A stretch of 64,000 bases of DNA from contig JAXLVK010000015.1 of assembly GCA_046329055.1 (NCBI GenBank), positions 1-64,000 on the forward strand, written 5' to 3'. Below, in pieces: positions 1 to 9,399 of the stretch. This DNA comes from JADKCL01 sp046329055. GTDB taxonomy: Bacteria > Bacteroidota > Bacteroidia > J057 > JADKCL01. A program made the translations under genes and the position numbers. The stretch's first letter is position 1. Each line of letters opens with the position of its first letter. A model generated the notes under the pieces. The model saw only the letters and a program-made list of their open reading frames with translations. It searched no databases and was not told the origin of the DNA.

Positions 1-1209
1 GTGGAGATGGCGCTCAAGGGACTGGGCTTCCGCCGCGAGGACTTCACCCGACCCACCAGCGAATTCAGCGGCGGATGGCGGATGCGGATCGAACTTGCGA
101 AGATCCTCCTGCAAAAGCCCGACCTGATCCTCATGGACGAGCCCACGAACCACTGCGACATCGAGAGCGTGATGTGGCTCGAGGATTTCCTCAAGAACAA
201 GGCCAAAGCCGTCGTCGTCATTTCCCACGACCGCGCCTTCATCGATGCGATCACCAACCGCACCATCGAGGTGACCATGGGCCGCATCTACGACTACAAG
301 GCCAATTATTCCCACTACCTCGTCCTCCGCGAGGAGCGCCGCGCACAGCAAATCCGCCAATACCAGGAGCAGCAGAAATTCATCGCCGAGACCAAGGAAT
401 TCATCGAACGCTTCCGAGGCACTTACTCCAAGGTGAACCAGGTGAACTCCCGCGAACGGATGCTCGAAAAGCTCGAAATCATCCAAATCGACGAGGTGGA
501 TACTTCAGCATTGCGCCTGCGTTTCCCTCCGTCCATCCGCTCGGGCGACACCCCTGTGCGGGCGCAGGAGCTCACAAAGGCGTATGGCGACCACGTGGTC
601 TTCCGAAATGCGAGTATGGCGATCGGACGTGGAGAGAAGGTGGCATTTGTCGGGCGAAACGGCGAGGGGAAGTCCACGATGATCAAGGCGATCATGGGCG
701 AGATCGATTTCCAAGGCAGCTGCGAACTCGGCCACAATGTCCGGGTCGGGTATTTTGCGCAGAACCAAGCCTCGCTGCTCGATGAAGAGCTCACCGTATG
801 GCAGACCGTGGACCAAATCGCGGTGGGCGACATCCGGACACAGCTCAAGACGATCCTTGGCCGCTTCATGTTCAGCGGGGAATCCATCGAGAAGAAAGTT
901 TCCAACCTGAGCGGAGGAGAGCGCACCCGCCTCGCCATGGTCAAGCTCCTGCTAGAGCCCGTGAACCTCCTCATCCTCGACGAACCCACCAACCACCTCG
1001 ACCTCAAGAGCAAGGACGTGCTCAAGGAAGCCCTCCTCGACTTCGACGGCACTCTCATCCTCGTCTCTCACGACCGCGACTTCCTCCAAGGTCTCAGCCA
1101 AAAGGTATTCGAATTCAAGGACAAGCGGGTGATCGAGCACTTCGAGACGATTGATGAGTTCTTGCAGCGCAACAAGCTGGAGCAGATCAAGCAGCTGGAT
1201 TTGAACTGA
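1..1209 (+). CDS. ABC-F family ATP-binding protein, 5' truncated by window edge
   Basis: This is the C-terminal ~400 residues of a duplicated ABC ATPase without membrane segments, the ABC-F architecture of ribosome-associated translation factors. Visible are a first signature (SGGWRMR, about residue 23), a first Walker B (LILMDEPTNHCD), the charged inter-domain linker rich in Arg/Gln/Glu, a second Walker A (GRNGEGKST, about 219), a second signature (LSGGERTRLAM) and a second Walker B (LLILDEPTNHLD). The first Walker A is missing because the gene begins before the window; full-length members are about 540-630 residues, so the GTG at base 1 is not the real start. The first Walker B carries Cys where most members have Leu. 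The product probably acts at the ribosomal E site, as known for EttA/Uup-type proteins; the exact subfamily cannot be decided. Confidence 0.93.
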   Translation: MEMALKGLGFRREDFTRPTSEFSGGWRMRIELAKILLQKPDLILMDEPTNHCDIESVMWLEDFLKNKAKAVVVISHDRAFIDAITNRTIEVTMGRIYDYKANYSHYLVLREERRAQQIRQYQEQQKFIAETKEFIERFRGTYSKVNQVNSRERMLEKLEIIQIDEVDTSALRLRFPPSIRSGDTPVRAQELTKAYGDHVVFRNASMAIGRGEKVAFVGRNGEGKSTMIKAIMGEIDFQGSCELGHNVRVGYFAQNQASLLDEELTVWQTVDQIAVGDIRTQLKTILGRFMFSGESIEKKVSNLSGGERTRLAMVKLLLEPVNLLILDEPTNHLDLKSKDVLKEALLDFDGTLILVSHDRDFLQGLSQKVFEFKDKRVIEHFETIDEFLQRNKLEQIKQLDLN

Positions 1210-1285
1210 GGAGCTCAACTCCCATAACATCCGGGTTTCTTTGCTAAATTGGAGGGGCATTGCCAGTCAAGACAATTGAGGGAAC

Positions 1286-1879
1286 ATGGAGGAATCAAAG
1301 AAAATTGCATTGACCAAGTGGAGGGAAGACCTTGCCACCTACCGGCAGGATTGGCCGGAATGGGAAGAATTGGAAGCCATTGCAGCGGAGGACAATTGGA
1401 CTTGGACCGAGTCGACAGGATCCGGCTTGCTAATCCATGATGTCCGTCCACTCTCCATCAGGCCGGTCAGAAGGACCTATTACGAGATTCCGAAATACGC
1501 CATTGCATTAGGTGGATTGCGACCGAGCAACGATCCGGCAAGATTTACCCATCCCGTTTTCGGTCTAATCGACTATGGCTATGTGGATGAGGACCACGTC
1601 GGCATTTTCCCCGATTTGCGGTACATGACAGCCCTCATCGATATGGCTGCACTACAACTCTGCGAAACAGGGAATTTGGTCGTCCTGGTTAATGGCATTG
1701 TTTACCGTTCCAATGGATCTGAATTTCGTGAGGTCGGCCCCATTGATTTGATTGCGCGATATGCCCTCCGCTGTACCCTTGATGGCAAGCTATGGATTCA
1801 TGGAGCCCTTGTCATGAAATACAAATTCGAGGAGTTTGGTCTAGCCGATGACGTTGCCAAAACCTTCCTCCTTCCCTAA
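1286..1879 (+). CDS. hypothetical protein, 197 aa
   Basis: I do not recognise this family. The ATG at 1286 follows the ABC-F stop by about 75 bases and the frame is open for 197 residues with ordinary composition. The protein is soluble, with no signal peptide or membrane segment. Its N-terminal part is rich in Trp and acidic residues (WREDL, WPEWEEL) and the middle has several aromatic clusters. A similarly sized unknown gene follows 44 bases downstream on the same strand, so the two may be co-transcribed. Small acidic soluble proteins of this kind are often SUKH-like or immunity-type in Bacteroidota, but nothing here proves that. Confidence 0.6.
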   Translation: MEESKKIALTKWREDLATYRQDWPEWEELEAIAAEDNWTWTESTGSGLLIHDVRPLSIRPVRRTYYEIPKYAIALGGLRPSNDPARFTHPVFGLIDYGYVDEDHVGIFPDLRYMTALIDMAALQLCETGNLVVLVNGIVYRSNGSEFREVGPIDLIARYALRCTLDGKLWIHGALVMKYKFEEFGLADDVAKTFLLP

Positions 1880-1923
1880 GATTCCGGCAGACTCTGGGCA
1901 TTTATGAGGCATTCTCAATCTAG

Positions 1924-2481
1924 ATGACCGTCAACCAATTCTACCAAAGCATCAACACCATCTGCAACGATTCCGAAAACCGGGACCTGGAGGAATATTT
2001 CCTGGCGTTGCTAGCACTGGTGGAGCGGGAACGGAAGCAGGAACCAACGGCGGAACTCATGCTGCAGTTGTTGAGGGAGGCATTCACCGCCAAGCCAGCG
2101 GAGTTCGATCCGGAATGGCTGAAATTGGGGCCGCCGGATGACAGCATTCTTTACGTCAGCAATGTGCAGCAGGAAGAGGATGATGAGGAATGGGAGCAGC
2201 CGGACGAGCCTGAGATGACCATGCATGACTACACCGTCGCCGTCCTGAAGTTCCAAATCGGCGAATTCCACTCCATGCGCGGCAAGCAATTGGAGAATCC
2301 GATGCGGGGATTTGGATTGAGCTCCGACTCAGGCCATGACTGGTACAACTTTGACCCGTTCATGAACCTGGAATGCGGGGCGCGCTGCCTTTTAGATGGA
2401 AGCAAGAACAAAGATGCCGAGTTGCAGGTGGATTGGAGCATGCTTGGGGAACTGCTGGAAATGGGGCGGATTTACGAGTGA
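1924..2481 (+). CDS. hypothetical acidic protein, 185 aa
   Basis: Unknown soluble protein. The N-terminal ~60 residues are predicted helical (DLEEYFLALLALVERERKQ), followed by a strongly acidic linker (QQEEDDEEWEQPDEPE) and a C-terminal half rich in aromatic and Gly residues. There is no signal peptide. ATG 1924 is the first in-frame start after the upstream gene. The neighbour upstream is another small unknown gene on the same strand; downstream is a membrane protease. Function cannot be assigned; an immunity or regulatory role is only a guess from size and charge. Confidence 0.6.
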   Translation: MTVNQFYQSINTICNDSENRDLEEYFLALLALVERERKQEPTAELMLQLLREAFTAKPAEFDPEWLKLGPPDDSILYVSNVQQEEDDEEWEQPDEPEMTMHDYTVAVLKFQIGEFHSMRGKQLENPMRGFGLSSDSGHDWYNFDPFMNLECGARCLLDGSKNKDAELQVDWSMLGELLEMGRIYE

Positions 2482-2643
2482 GATGTCTCAGTGAACTGGG
2501 AACATTTTCCTTGAGCGCCTATCTTGGCAGAAGAGTCGGCCGCAGCGGGTCAATTGCCGTGGTTCCTGCCGGTTTCTTCGGAATCTCAGCGATTTGAGGA
2601 CCTCGGATAGCAAAGATGGCCGCTTTCTGAAGATGAATTTTTC

Positions 2644-3441
2644 ATGAAATCGTATCCCCTTATCACCTTTTTCAGCCTCGCCTACCTGACCAGCTGGGTC
2701 ATTTGGCTGCCGCTGTATGGGCCCGCATTGGGCATTGAGGGGTTGCCGACCTTGCCTTATCACCATGCCATCGGAGGATTTGGACCCATGATTGCGGCTT
2801 TTATCACAGCATGGATCGTGGATGGACGTGCCGGGGTGATGGACCTGTTGCGACGCTGCGCCCAATGGCGGCCGACGTTGTATTTGCTCATCGCGCTGCT
2901 GAGTCCGTTTGTGCTGGCCCTCATCGCGATCGCAGGGAATTCTATCGCGACGGGGGCGCAGTTCGAGCTCTCCGGTTTGCTGATCAGCAAGGAATTTCCC
3001 GAGTTCAACCTGCTCACGTTTTTCATCTACAATCTGATTTTCTTCGGCTTCGGGGAAGAGGTCGGTTGGCGGGGATTCGCCTTGCCACGGTTCCAAGCCA
3101 AGTTCAATGCATTGACCTCTGGCCTGGTCCTGACAGTGTTTTGGGCACTGTGGCATTGGCCGCTGTTTTTCTACCGACCCGGTTACGTCTCCATGGACAT
3201 GGCCGGCATCTTTGGTTGGGTCTTCAGCCTGCTCACGGGGAGCATCCTGCTTTCATGGCTCCACAATTCCAGCCGGGGTAGCATCCTGATCTGCGCGATT
3301 TTCCACTCCACCATCGACATCGCCTTCACCGCCGACCTGCCCGACAAGGCGGTTGTGGGCTACATGGGCTTCCTGATCACGGTTTGGGGAATCCTGACGA
3401 TTGTGATTTTCAAACCGCGGAATCTCGCCAAGGCGGCCTAG
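2644..3441 (+). CDS. CPBP family intramembrane glutamic endopeptidase
   Basis: A membrane protein with about seven to eight hydrophobic segments. It carries the diagnostic motifs of the CPBP (Abi/CAAX prenyl protease) family: EEVGWRG (Glu-Glu at residues 138-139, Arg at 143), a second motif FWALWHWPLFF with the catalytic-type His 171, and a third motif CAIFHS with His 221. Family members cleave prenylated or other peptides in the membrane, and bacterial ones are linked to bacteriocin self-immunity or processing. Its 265 residues are typical. No bacteriocin gene is visible nearby, so the substrate is unknown. Confidence 0.9.
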   Translation: MKSYPLITFFSLAYLTSWVIWLPLYGPALGIEGLPTLPYHHAIGGFGPMIAAFITAWIVDGRAGVMDLLRRCAQWRPTLYLLIALLSPFVLALIAIAGNSIATGAQFELSGLLISKEFPEFNLLTFFIYNLIFFGFGEEVGWRGFALPRFQAKFNALTSGLVLTVFWALWHWPLFFYRPGYVSMDMAGIFGWVFSLLTGSILLSWLHNSSRGSILICAIFHSTIDIAFTADLPDKAVVGYMGFLITVWGILTIVIFKPRNLAKAA

Positions 3442-3483
3442 CCCGATCCGCTTCATCCATTGCAGCCGCAGTCTATCTGCCTG

Positions 3484-5342
3484 TCACCTGAGGTGCAGGC
3501 TGTCCATTGCCACCTGACGGATCCCCAACGCTGTCTGATTCGCGGGATCCAATTGCAGGGCTTGGTCACAGTCTGCGAGCGCCTCTTGCCACTGATGGAG
3601 GGCAAAGTAGCAGCTTCCGCGATTGACCAGCGCGGCAACGGAATTCGAATTTTGTTGCAGAATGGCCGAAAAATCCGCCAATGCCCCGGCATAGTTGCCC
3701 ATGTAAAAATGGGTCAAACCCCGGCTGTTCCGCAAGTTTTCCACCTCGGGGTGCATCGACAGTGCTTGGTTGAGGTCCGCGAGGGCCATACCGAAGCGTC
3801 CATTGCGGGCATGCAGACTGCCACGATTCCCCACCGCCTGCGCGATCGCATCATTTTTGAGCGGGTCGGGGCCGTAGGGGCCCAGGATTTCAAGCACCCT
3901 GGAATAATCCATGATCGCATTCACATCCTCGCCCCGCTCGAAATACAGATCCCCCCGGTGCAGGTACCCCAAGTGCAGCAGGGGCGCCAACTCAATCGCT
4001 GCCGTGAAGTCCGCCATGCCCAGGTCTCCTTGCCGGGTCGATTGCAGGTATTCGCCGCGGTTGACATACGCCAGCGGGAATCGGCGAGGGTATTTTTCAA
4101 TCATATCACTCCAAATGCTGCCACTGTTCGCCCACTTGGGGATGTATTGCAGTGACATGGCCGCGAACAAGGCCGTCAGCAGACCTCCTAGCCCTATGCC
4201 GACCCATTTGCTCACCCGAGCATTCCCCACCAATTCCTGAGCCGTCGCCGCCATCGCAAAAAACAGCCCGATGTAGCCGATGTAAACGAATCGATCGGCC
4301 TGAAAGGCATGGCCAGCGCCCAATACCTGCAGGAGGAAGACGACATTCACGGTGAAAAAGCAGATTCCAAATGCCAGTGCCCGAGCCTTGAGGAGCCAGC
4401 GTATCGAACCCAATACGACCCCGATCGCCCCGACAATTCCAGCAAAATGCCACCAGTAAATCCGCTCCGGATAGGGGTAGATCAGGCAAGTTTCGTAAGG
4501 AATGACGGCCTTGGCCAGATAGACACAATAGGAGGTCATGCCCAATGCGATCCGTTCGAGCAGGCTCCATTCCTGACTGCGTATTGAAGCCTTGGATGCG
4601 CGTCAGGATGCCGGCCCCAATCAGTCCCACCACCAATGCCCCGATGAAAAATGGGCAACTTCTCCAGCAATACCCGCTTTTCCCACTCTCCGGCCCTGAT
4701 ACCAGTCCATCTGCCAGTGGCATGGACAATGGGTGCAAGGTCACTGCCTCGAATCTTGCTGAACAATGCCAGGATGAACAGGATGCAGCAGCATACATCC
4801 GCAGTCGTGGTCGCCCGGTAGCGCAGGTACGCGACCAATGCTCCGATATAGAACATGCCGTACATCACATCCTTGCGCTCAGTGACCCAGGCGACGGACT
4901 CCACGCATGGGATGCACCCCAAACATCAACGCGGCAATCCCCGCCCAGAGCGGCTGCAAGCTTCAGCAGGCGCACCAGCCAAAACACCAAGCAGGTGCAT
5001 GCCAAGTGCATCCAGAAATTGTCGAAATGGTAGAACCACGGCTCATCACTCCACGAGGCTCCACTCCCAAGCAAACATCGCGATGGGCAGCGGATTGTAA
5101 TTCCCGATCACGGGCGTGGTGAAGATGGCCTCGTAGTCTCCCTGCTTGACCATCTCATTTTCATAGACATAGAAATTGTCGTCCCAGTTGGTCCAGCCGA
5201 GGCGGGTGACGCCGAAGAAGGTGCAGGCGGTGATTACGAGCACTGCAAACATCGTGATCCACGTTAGGCGTGAGGACCCGCTCGGAAACGAGTTTCCAGT
5301 TTGGCTACCTGCGAAGTTGGATGTCTGGGGACCGTTCATCAA
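3484..5342 (-). pseudogene. TMTC/PMT-like membrane glycosyltransferase with C-terminal TPRs, multiply frameshifted
   Basis: Reading from 5342 down, the N-terminal start gives one membrane segment and the luminal motif NWDDNFYVYENEMV, typical of TPR-linked protein O-mannosyltransferase-like proteins (TMTC type). Further homologous blocks follow in different frames: a membrane helix near 5000, the conserved ESVAWVTERKDVMYG block near 4890, EAVTLHPLSMPLAD near 4740, WEKRVLLEKLP near 4680, and FFIGALVVGLIGAGIL near 4640. From 4545 to the stop at 3484 an open frame gives several membrane helices and a C-terminal run of TPRs. At least five or six frame changes fall between about 5065 and 4560, while the 3' 1 kb is intact. 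The block order is normal, so this is one gene carrying clustered indels. The cause is either decay or local sequence error. Confidence 0.8.
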
Positions 5343-5541
5343 CTAACACGGTTGAATCAATGGGTGCTGAGCAGGCCAGAGCCTCCTTGTTTGGAAGATA
5401 AAGACTTTCGGGGTCATTTGCTAGGTGGATGCTACATCCTGGGACAGTTCAGAAGCGATCAATTATTGCTGAAGGAGCGAAATCCGACAGGGTAGCCTCA
5501 TGGCTGTACTTCTGCATTCTATCCACTACCTTTGCATGGAT

Positions 5542-7101
5542 ATGGCACAGAAGGCACTTCCAATTGGCATTCAGGACTTCGCAAAATTGATCCAGAGCGA
5601 CTGCATCTATGTGGACAAAACGGAGTACTACCATCGCCTTATCACGGGGGGCAACTATTTCTTCCTCTCCCGCCCCCGGCGCTTCGGCAAGTCGCTGCTC
5701 ATCAGTACGCTCAAGGAGATTTTTGACGGGAATCGCGCACTCTTCGAGGGGCTCTGGATCCACGACAAGATCGATTGGGAGCCACGCCCAGTGATACGGC
5801 TGGATTTCAGTGAGATCGTGAGCAGGGAGACACCTTTCCATGAATCGCTCGACGCAGAAATGGACCGTGTCGCTGCCGAACACGGGTTGCCCCCTTTGAC
5901 GGGTGACTACAGCAGCAAATTCCGTCGTATCATCGAGGCAGTCGGCTCCAAACGGAAGGTCGCCATCCTGGTGGACGAGTACGACAAGCCCATCATCAGC
6001 TACATCGATGATCTGGACCGGGCACAGGAGAACCGTGCCGTTATGAAGAATTTCTACAGTGTGATCAAGGGAAACGATGCGCACATCGCCTTCTTCATGC
6101 TCACGGGCGTGTCCAAGTTCAGCCAAGTCTCCATTTTCAGCGACCTTAACAATCTGAATGACATCACACTGGACGAGGCTTATGCGCAGATGCTCGGCTA
6201 CACCGAGGCTGAGATTCTCAAGTATTTTCCCGACTACCTGTCCCAACTCCAAGCCAAGTGGGCCGACATTTTCCCGGATGTCTTGCCTGAAATCAAGAAA
6301 TGGTACAATGGCTACTCGTGGGATGGACAACAGCTCGTTTACAACCCATTTTCTATCCTCAACCTCTTCTCCAAAAACGACTTCCTTGATTACTGGTTTG
6401 CCACTGGCACGCCCACTTTCCTCACGAAGCTCATTCGCCTACGGGGATACAGTGTCTTCGACCTCAAGGGGCAAGTGGTTTCCCTGCGGTCCTTCAATGC
6501 ATTTGACATTCCGCAACTCGAGATCAACTCCCTCCTGTTCCAGACGGGTTATCTTACCATCAAGAAGCGGGATCGCATGCGACAAACGGTGACGCTGGAC
6601 TTTCCGAACCTCGAGGTCGCCAACGCATTTTCCTTCCACTTGCTCACTGAGTTTTCCGAAAAGGGGCAGGAAGGCACGGACGCGCTGGTGTTGCGCATGG
6701 CCAATCAACTGCTGGAAGGCAATGTGGATGCATTCATCGCAGCCCTGCAATCATTGTTCGCAGGCATCGCCTATCCCAACCAACCCACTGGCAATTCGGG
6801 CCTTGAGAACTACGAGAAGTACTACCACACCATGTTTTACCTCGTCCTCAAGCTCCTAGGCTATGATGTGCAGGCCGAGGTCATGACCAATACTGGACGG
6901 ATTGATACTGTGGTCACCACGGAGCATTACATCTACGTGATGGAGTTCAAGCTCGGCGATGCCGCCTCGGCCATGGCTCAGATTCGTGAGCGCGGCTACC
7001 ATCAGCAGTATCTGGGCTCCGGAAAGACAATCGTTTTGGTGGGGATTGGGTTCGATGTGGCCACTCGGAATGTGGGGGAAGTGCTTGTGGAGAGGGTCTG
7101 A
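5542..7101 (+). CDS. AAA-ATPase-like / PD-(D/E)XK nuclease superfamily protein
   Basis: An N-terminal AAA-ATPase-like domain (PF09820 type) begins with LPIGIQDFAKLI. It contains a variant P-loop (SRPRRFGKSLL) and a Walker B region (VAILVDEYDKPI) about 100 residues later. The C-terminal part contains a PD-(D/E)XK-type core: an Asp (GRIDTV) followed 13 residues later by EFK, matching the DUF1703/PDDEXK_9 domain. An upstream in-frame ATG lies at 5500, but the family usually starts close to the LPIG block, so the ATG at 5542 is preferred. Such proteins are often present in many copies in Bacteroidota and are suspected to be mobile or defence-related; no biochemical role is established. This gene is intact although both neighbours are frameshifted. 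Confidence 0.9.
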   Translation: MAQKALPIGIQDFAKLIQSDCIYVDKTEYYHRLITGGNYFFLSRPRRFGKSLLISTLKEIFDGNRALFEGLWIHDKIDWEPRPVIRLDFSEIVSRETPFHESLDAEMDRVAAEHGLPPLTGDYSSKFRRIIEAVGSKRKVAILVDEYDKPIISYIDDLDRAQENRAVMKNFYSVIKGNDAHIAFFMLTGVSKFSQVSIFSDLNNLNDITLDEAYAQMLGYTEAEILKYFPDYLSQLQAKWADIFPDVLPEIKKWYNGYSWDGQQLVYNPFSILNLFSKNDFLDYWFATGTPTFLTKLIRLRGYSVFDLKGQVVSLRSFNAFDIPQLEINSLLFQTGYLTIKKRDRMRQTVTLDFPNLEVANAFSFHLLTEFSEKGQEGTDALVLRMANQLLEGNVDAFIAALQSLFAGIAYPNQPTGNSGLENYEKYYHTMFYLVLKLLGYDVQAEVMTNTGRIDTVVTTEHYIYVMEFKLGDAASAMAQIRERGYHQQYLGSGKTIVLVGIGFDVATRNVGEVLVERV

Positions 7102-7231
7102 GGGAATATTGTGCAAAACGAATTCGGCATTGGCCAGTCAATTGATGAAGAACTGCGAACGCCTCACACTCATGCAAAAAGGAGAATTTAGTATTGAGCT
7201 TGGCCTTGGGAAGCGTTGACCTCGGCGATTG

Positions 7232-8335
7232 ATGCATCAATCTCCTCCTCCTCGCCCTGCCGCCGCTCACGCTCGGTTGTCAACCCAAGTCTTCCTTCAC
7301 CACCACGCTATCCCCGTCAACCTCAACCACCCCTCTAGGCGACACCGTCCCCGACTTCGGCCCCAGCGCCATGGTCATCCATGAGTCACCCAACGGCGAC
7401 ATTTGGATCGGCAGCTACGACCAAGGTGCGTTCCGCTACGATGGCAAGGTGATCGTCCGCTACGACACCGCCGACGGCCTGCCTGCCCAACGTCAACGAA
7501 ATCCGGACCCGACAAGCCGGGAACATCTACCTGAACACCGCCAAAGGCATCTGCAAATCGGATGGAAGGGCCATCGTCACCCCTCCCGAGGTGCGCGGCC
7601 TGAGCGAGTCCGAGCCTTGGGTTTCCAGCCCAAGCGACCCTGGTTCAAGGGCAATGAAGGTAGCTACGGCCCATGATGACGGCGAATGGCTCCACAGCAT
7701 GCGTTTCCCCAAGCACTACATGGCCGACCAATACTTCAAGGGACAATCCCGGTCACCCATGGAGCCCCTATGACCTCTACTCGATCTTACCGCGACCCAC
7801 AGGGGGCCATGTGGTTCGGCACGGGCAACTTGGGCCTCTGTCAAAGGGACGGGAAGCACCCAGGAGGGATGTACGAGGACCATCTACAGTTTACGCCTTC
7901 GGGCGGCTCATTTGGGATTCGTCAGTGTTCCAGGACCGGGAAGGTTCCTATTGGATTTGCAACAGCAAGTACCGCTACCGCATGGAGGACCCGGATGCAG
8001 CCGGCAAGGTGGAGGAGCGTGACGGCAACCGCCTCCTCAGGTACAAGCGCGAGCCCGGCATTCAAGGTCTGAAAACGCCGGACGGTCAGGACCACATCTA
8101 TTTCTTCGGCATGGTTCAGGATGCACAGGGCGACCTGTGGATGGTCACCTACGACGATGGCATCTTTCGCTACGATGGCAAGACCGTTTCCCGCTACCCA
8201 GTTCAGGACAGCGGCAAGGACTATACCACGTACAGCGTCTTACTAGACAGGAGCGGCAACATCTGGGTGGGGACACATGAAGGTGGGCTTTTCAGATTCG
8301 ATGGAAAGGACTTTCGGCGGGTTCGAATGGATTGA
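7232..8335 (+). pseudogene. two-component-regulator-type beta-propeller lipoprotein, frameshifted
   Basis: The region encodes repeated WIG/FRYDGK blades (NGDIWIGSYDQGAFRYDGK near 7390, GAMWFGTGNLGLCQRDGK near 7805, GDLWMVTYDDGIFRYDGK near 8130, GNIWVGTHEGGLFRFDGK near 8255). These are the Reg_prop seven-bladed propeller repeats found in hybrid two-component sensors and related lipoproteins. A signal-peptide-like stretch ending in a lipobox (LTLGC) is readable from about 7242 to 7280, but no start codon lies in that frame; an ATG at 7232 is one base out of phase. Frame changes occur there, near 7490, and several times between 7640 and 7930. From about 7930 the frame is open to the stop at 8335. 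It is a single decayed or mis-sequenced gene, and no kinase domain follows it. Confidence 0.75.
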
Positions 8336-8640
8336 TACAAAGTGTGGCATGTACGATGAATTGTAACGACGTTTACACGCATTCCATGCAAATGGGCATA
8401 GAGGAATTGAAGTTCGATCATCACCAACCTCAACATTTATCAATGGCAGATTGAGCCAAAGGTGATGCTATCAGTCACAGGACTGGCGGGAATTTCGCCT
8501 GGAAAAACGTAAAGACTGACGGCTACCGCTTCTTATCTATCAAGGCAATGGAGGGCACGAGCTACAATCAATCCTTCAAGCGCATTGCCTTTGCCCCCAA
8601 AATGATATATTGGTTCACAAATTCAAAAAACAACAGCGAA
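8336..8640. other. intergenic stretch without recognisable feature
   Basis: About 300 bases between the broken propeller gene and the next signal-peptide gene. An in-frame ATG at 8548 extends the downstream frame, but the added residues are not leader-like. I see no RNA gene, repeat or clear promoter. Confidence 0.5.
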
Positions 8641-9219
8641 ATGAGAACTTCTCAAAACCAACTCTTACGTTTTGCATGCGTGTTCTTCTTTTTCTTGGCC
8701 ATTCACCTGTCCGCGGTTGCGAGTGTGGTGGTTTTCCGCACCTATCAGGACTTTGAAAACAAGCGAGGGGAGACCTATGACGATTACCTAGGAGGCGTGG
8801 TGCAGATGGGCAAACTCACCATGGAGCTTTCCAAAGGCGTCCTGAAGGAAAATGTCAAGTGTTCCGAAATCTGGGGATTCACCTACAATGACAAGCTCTT
8901 TCGCGTCAACCGCATGGGATCGCCTGTATTGGTGATCAGCCAAGGCAAGGTTTGCTTCTATGAAAACGGCGTGGCGCACATGGAGGCGATGCGCAAGGGC
9001 AAGGCTGTCGCTACCGTCTCATCGGGTTTTGTCAACTTCATCTCCCATGATTTGAAATCGACCATTCTCGAAATGCCGATGGGCATGGGGCAGATCAAAA
9101 AGGAAAAGGAAGCCTTCATCGCTGAGCAGCCCGAGACGTCGAGCTTGTTCGAGTGTATCGGCAAATTTAACGATCCCGACAAGACCCGCGAATGCGTAAA
9201 GACTTTTGAAGGGAAATGA
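8641..9219 (+). CDS. exported hypothetical protein, 192 aa
   Basis: ATG 8641 is chosen because it starts a classical signal peptide (MRTSQNQLLRF, then a Phe/Leu-rich core ending near SAVAS); the in-frame ATG at 8548 would bury it. The mature part is about 165 residues, mixed alpha/beta, with Cys pairs (near VKCSEIWGF, KVCFYENG, FECIGKF, TRECVK) that could form disulfides in the periplasm. I do not recognise a family. A strong stem-loop follows the stop, so it is probably monocistronic. Confidence 0.65.
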   Translation: MRTSQNQLLRFACVFFFFLAIHLSAVASVVVFRTYQDFENKRGETYDDYLGGVVQMGKLTMELSKGVLKENVKCSEIWGFTYNDKLFRVNRMGSPVLVISQGKVCFYENGVAHMEAMRKGKAVATVSSGFVNFISHDLKSTILEMPMGMGQIKKEKEAFIAEQPETSSLFECIGKFNDPDKTRECVKTFEGK

Positions 9220-9250
9220 TCGCCGTTCCATAAGTCTTTCAACCAGCATA

Positions 9251-9300
9251 CCGGGGTTCGCTTTCTCAATGACTGGGAATGCGAACCCCGGTTCATTTTC
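9251..9300 (+). terminator. rho-independent terminator
   Basis: An 11-bp perfect inverted repeat (CCGGGGTTCGC at 9251-9261 pairing with GCGAACCCCGG at 9281-9291) is followed by a T-rich tail (TTCATTTTC). It lies 31 bases after the stop of the exported 192-aa gene and on the same strand. Confidence 0.8.
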
Positions 9301-9399
9301 AGGATGTCCTCCCCAGTCGCCAGCCAATTCCGAGCGTAGGTCCCAGATTCCCTCAAAACCCTTATATTGCCTCTACCAATTCTTTAACCAACTGGAAAT

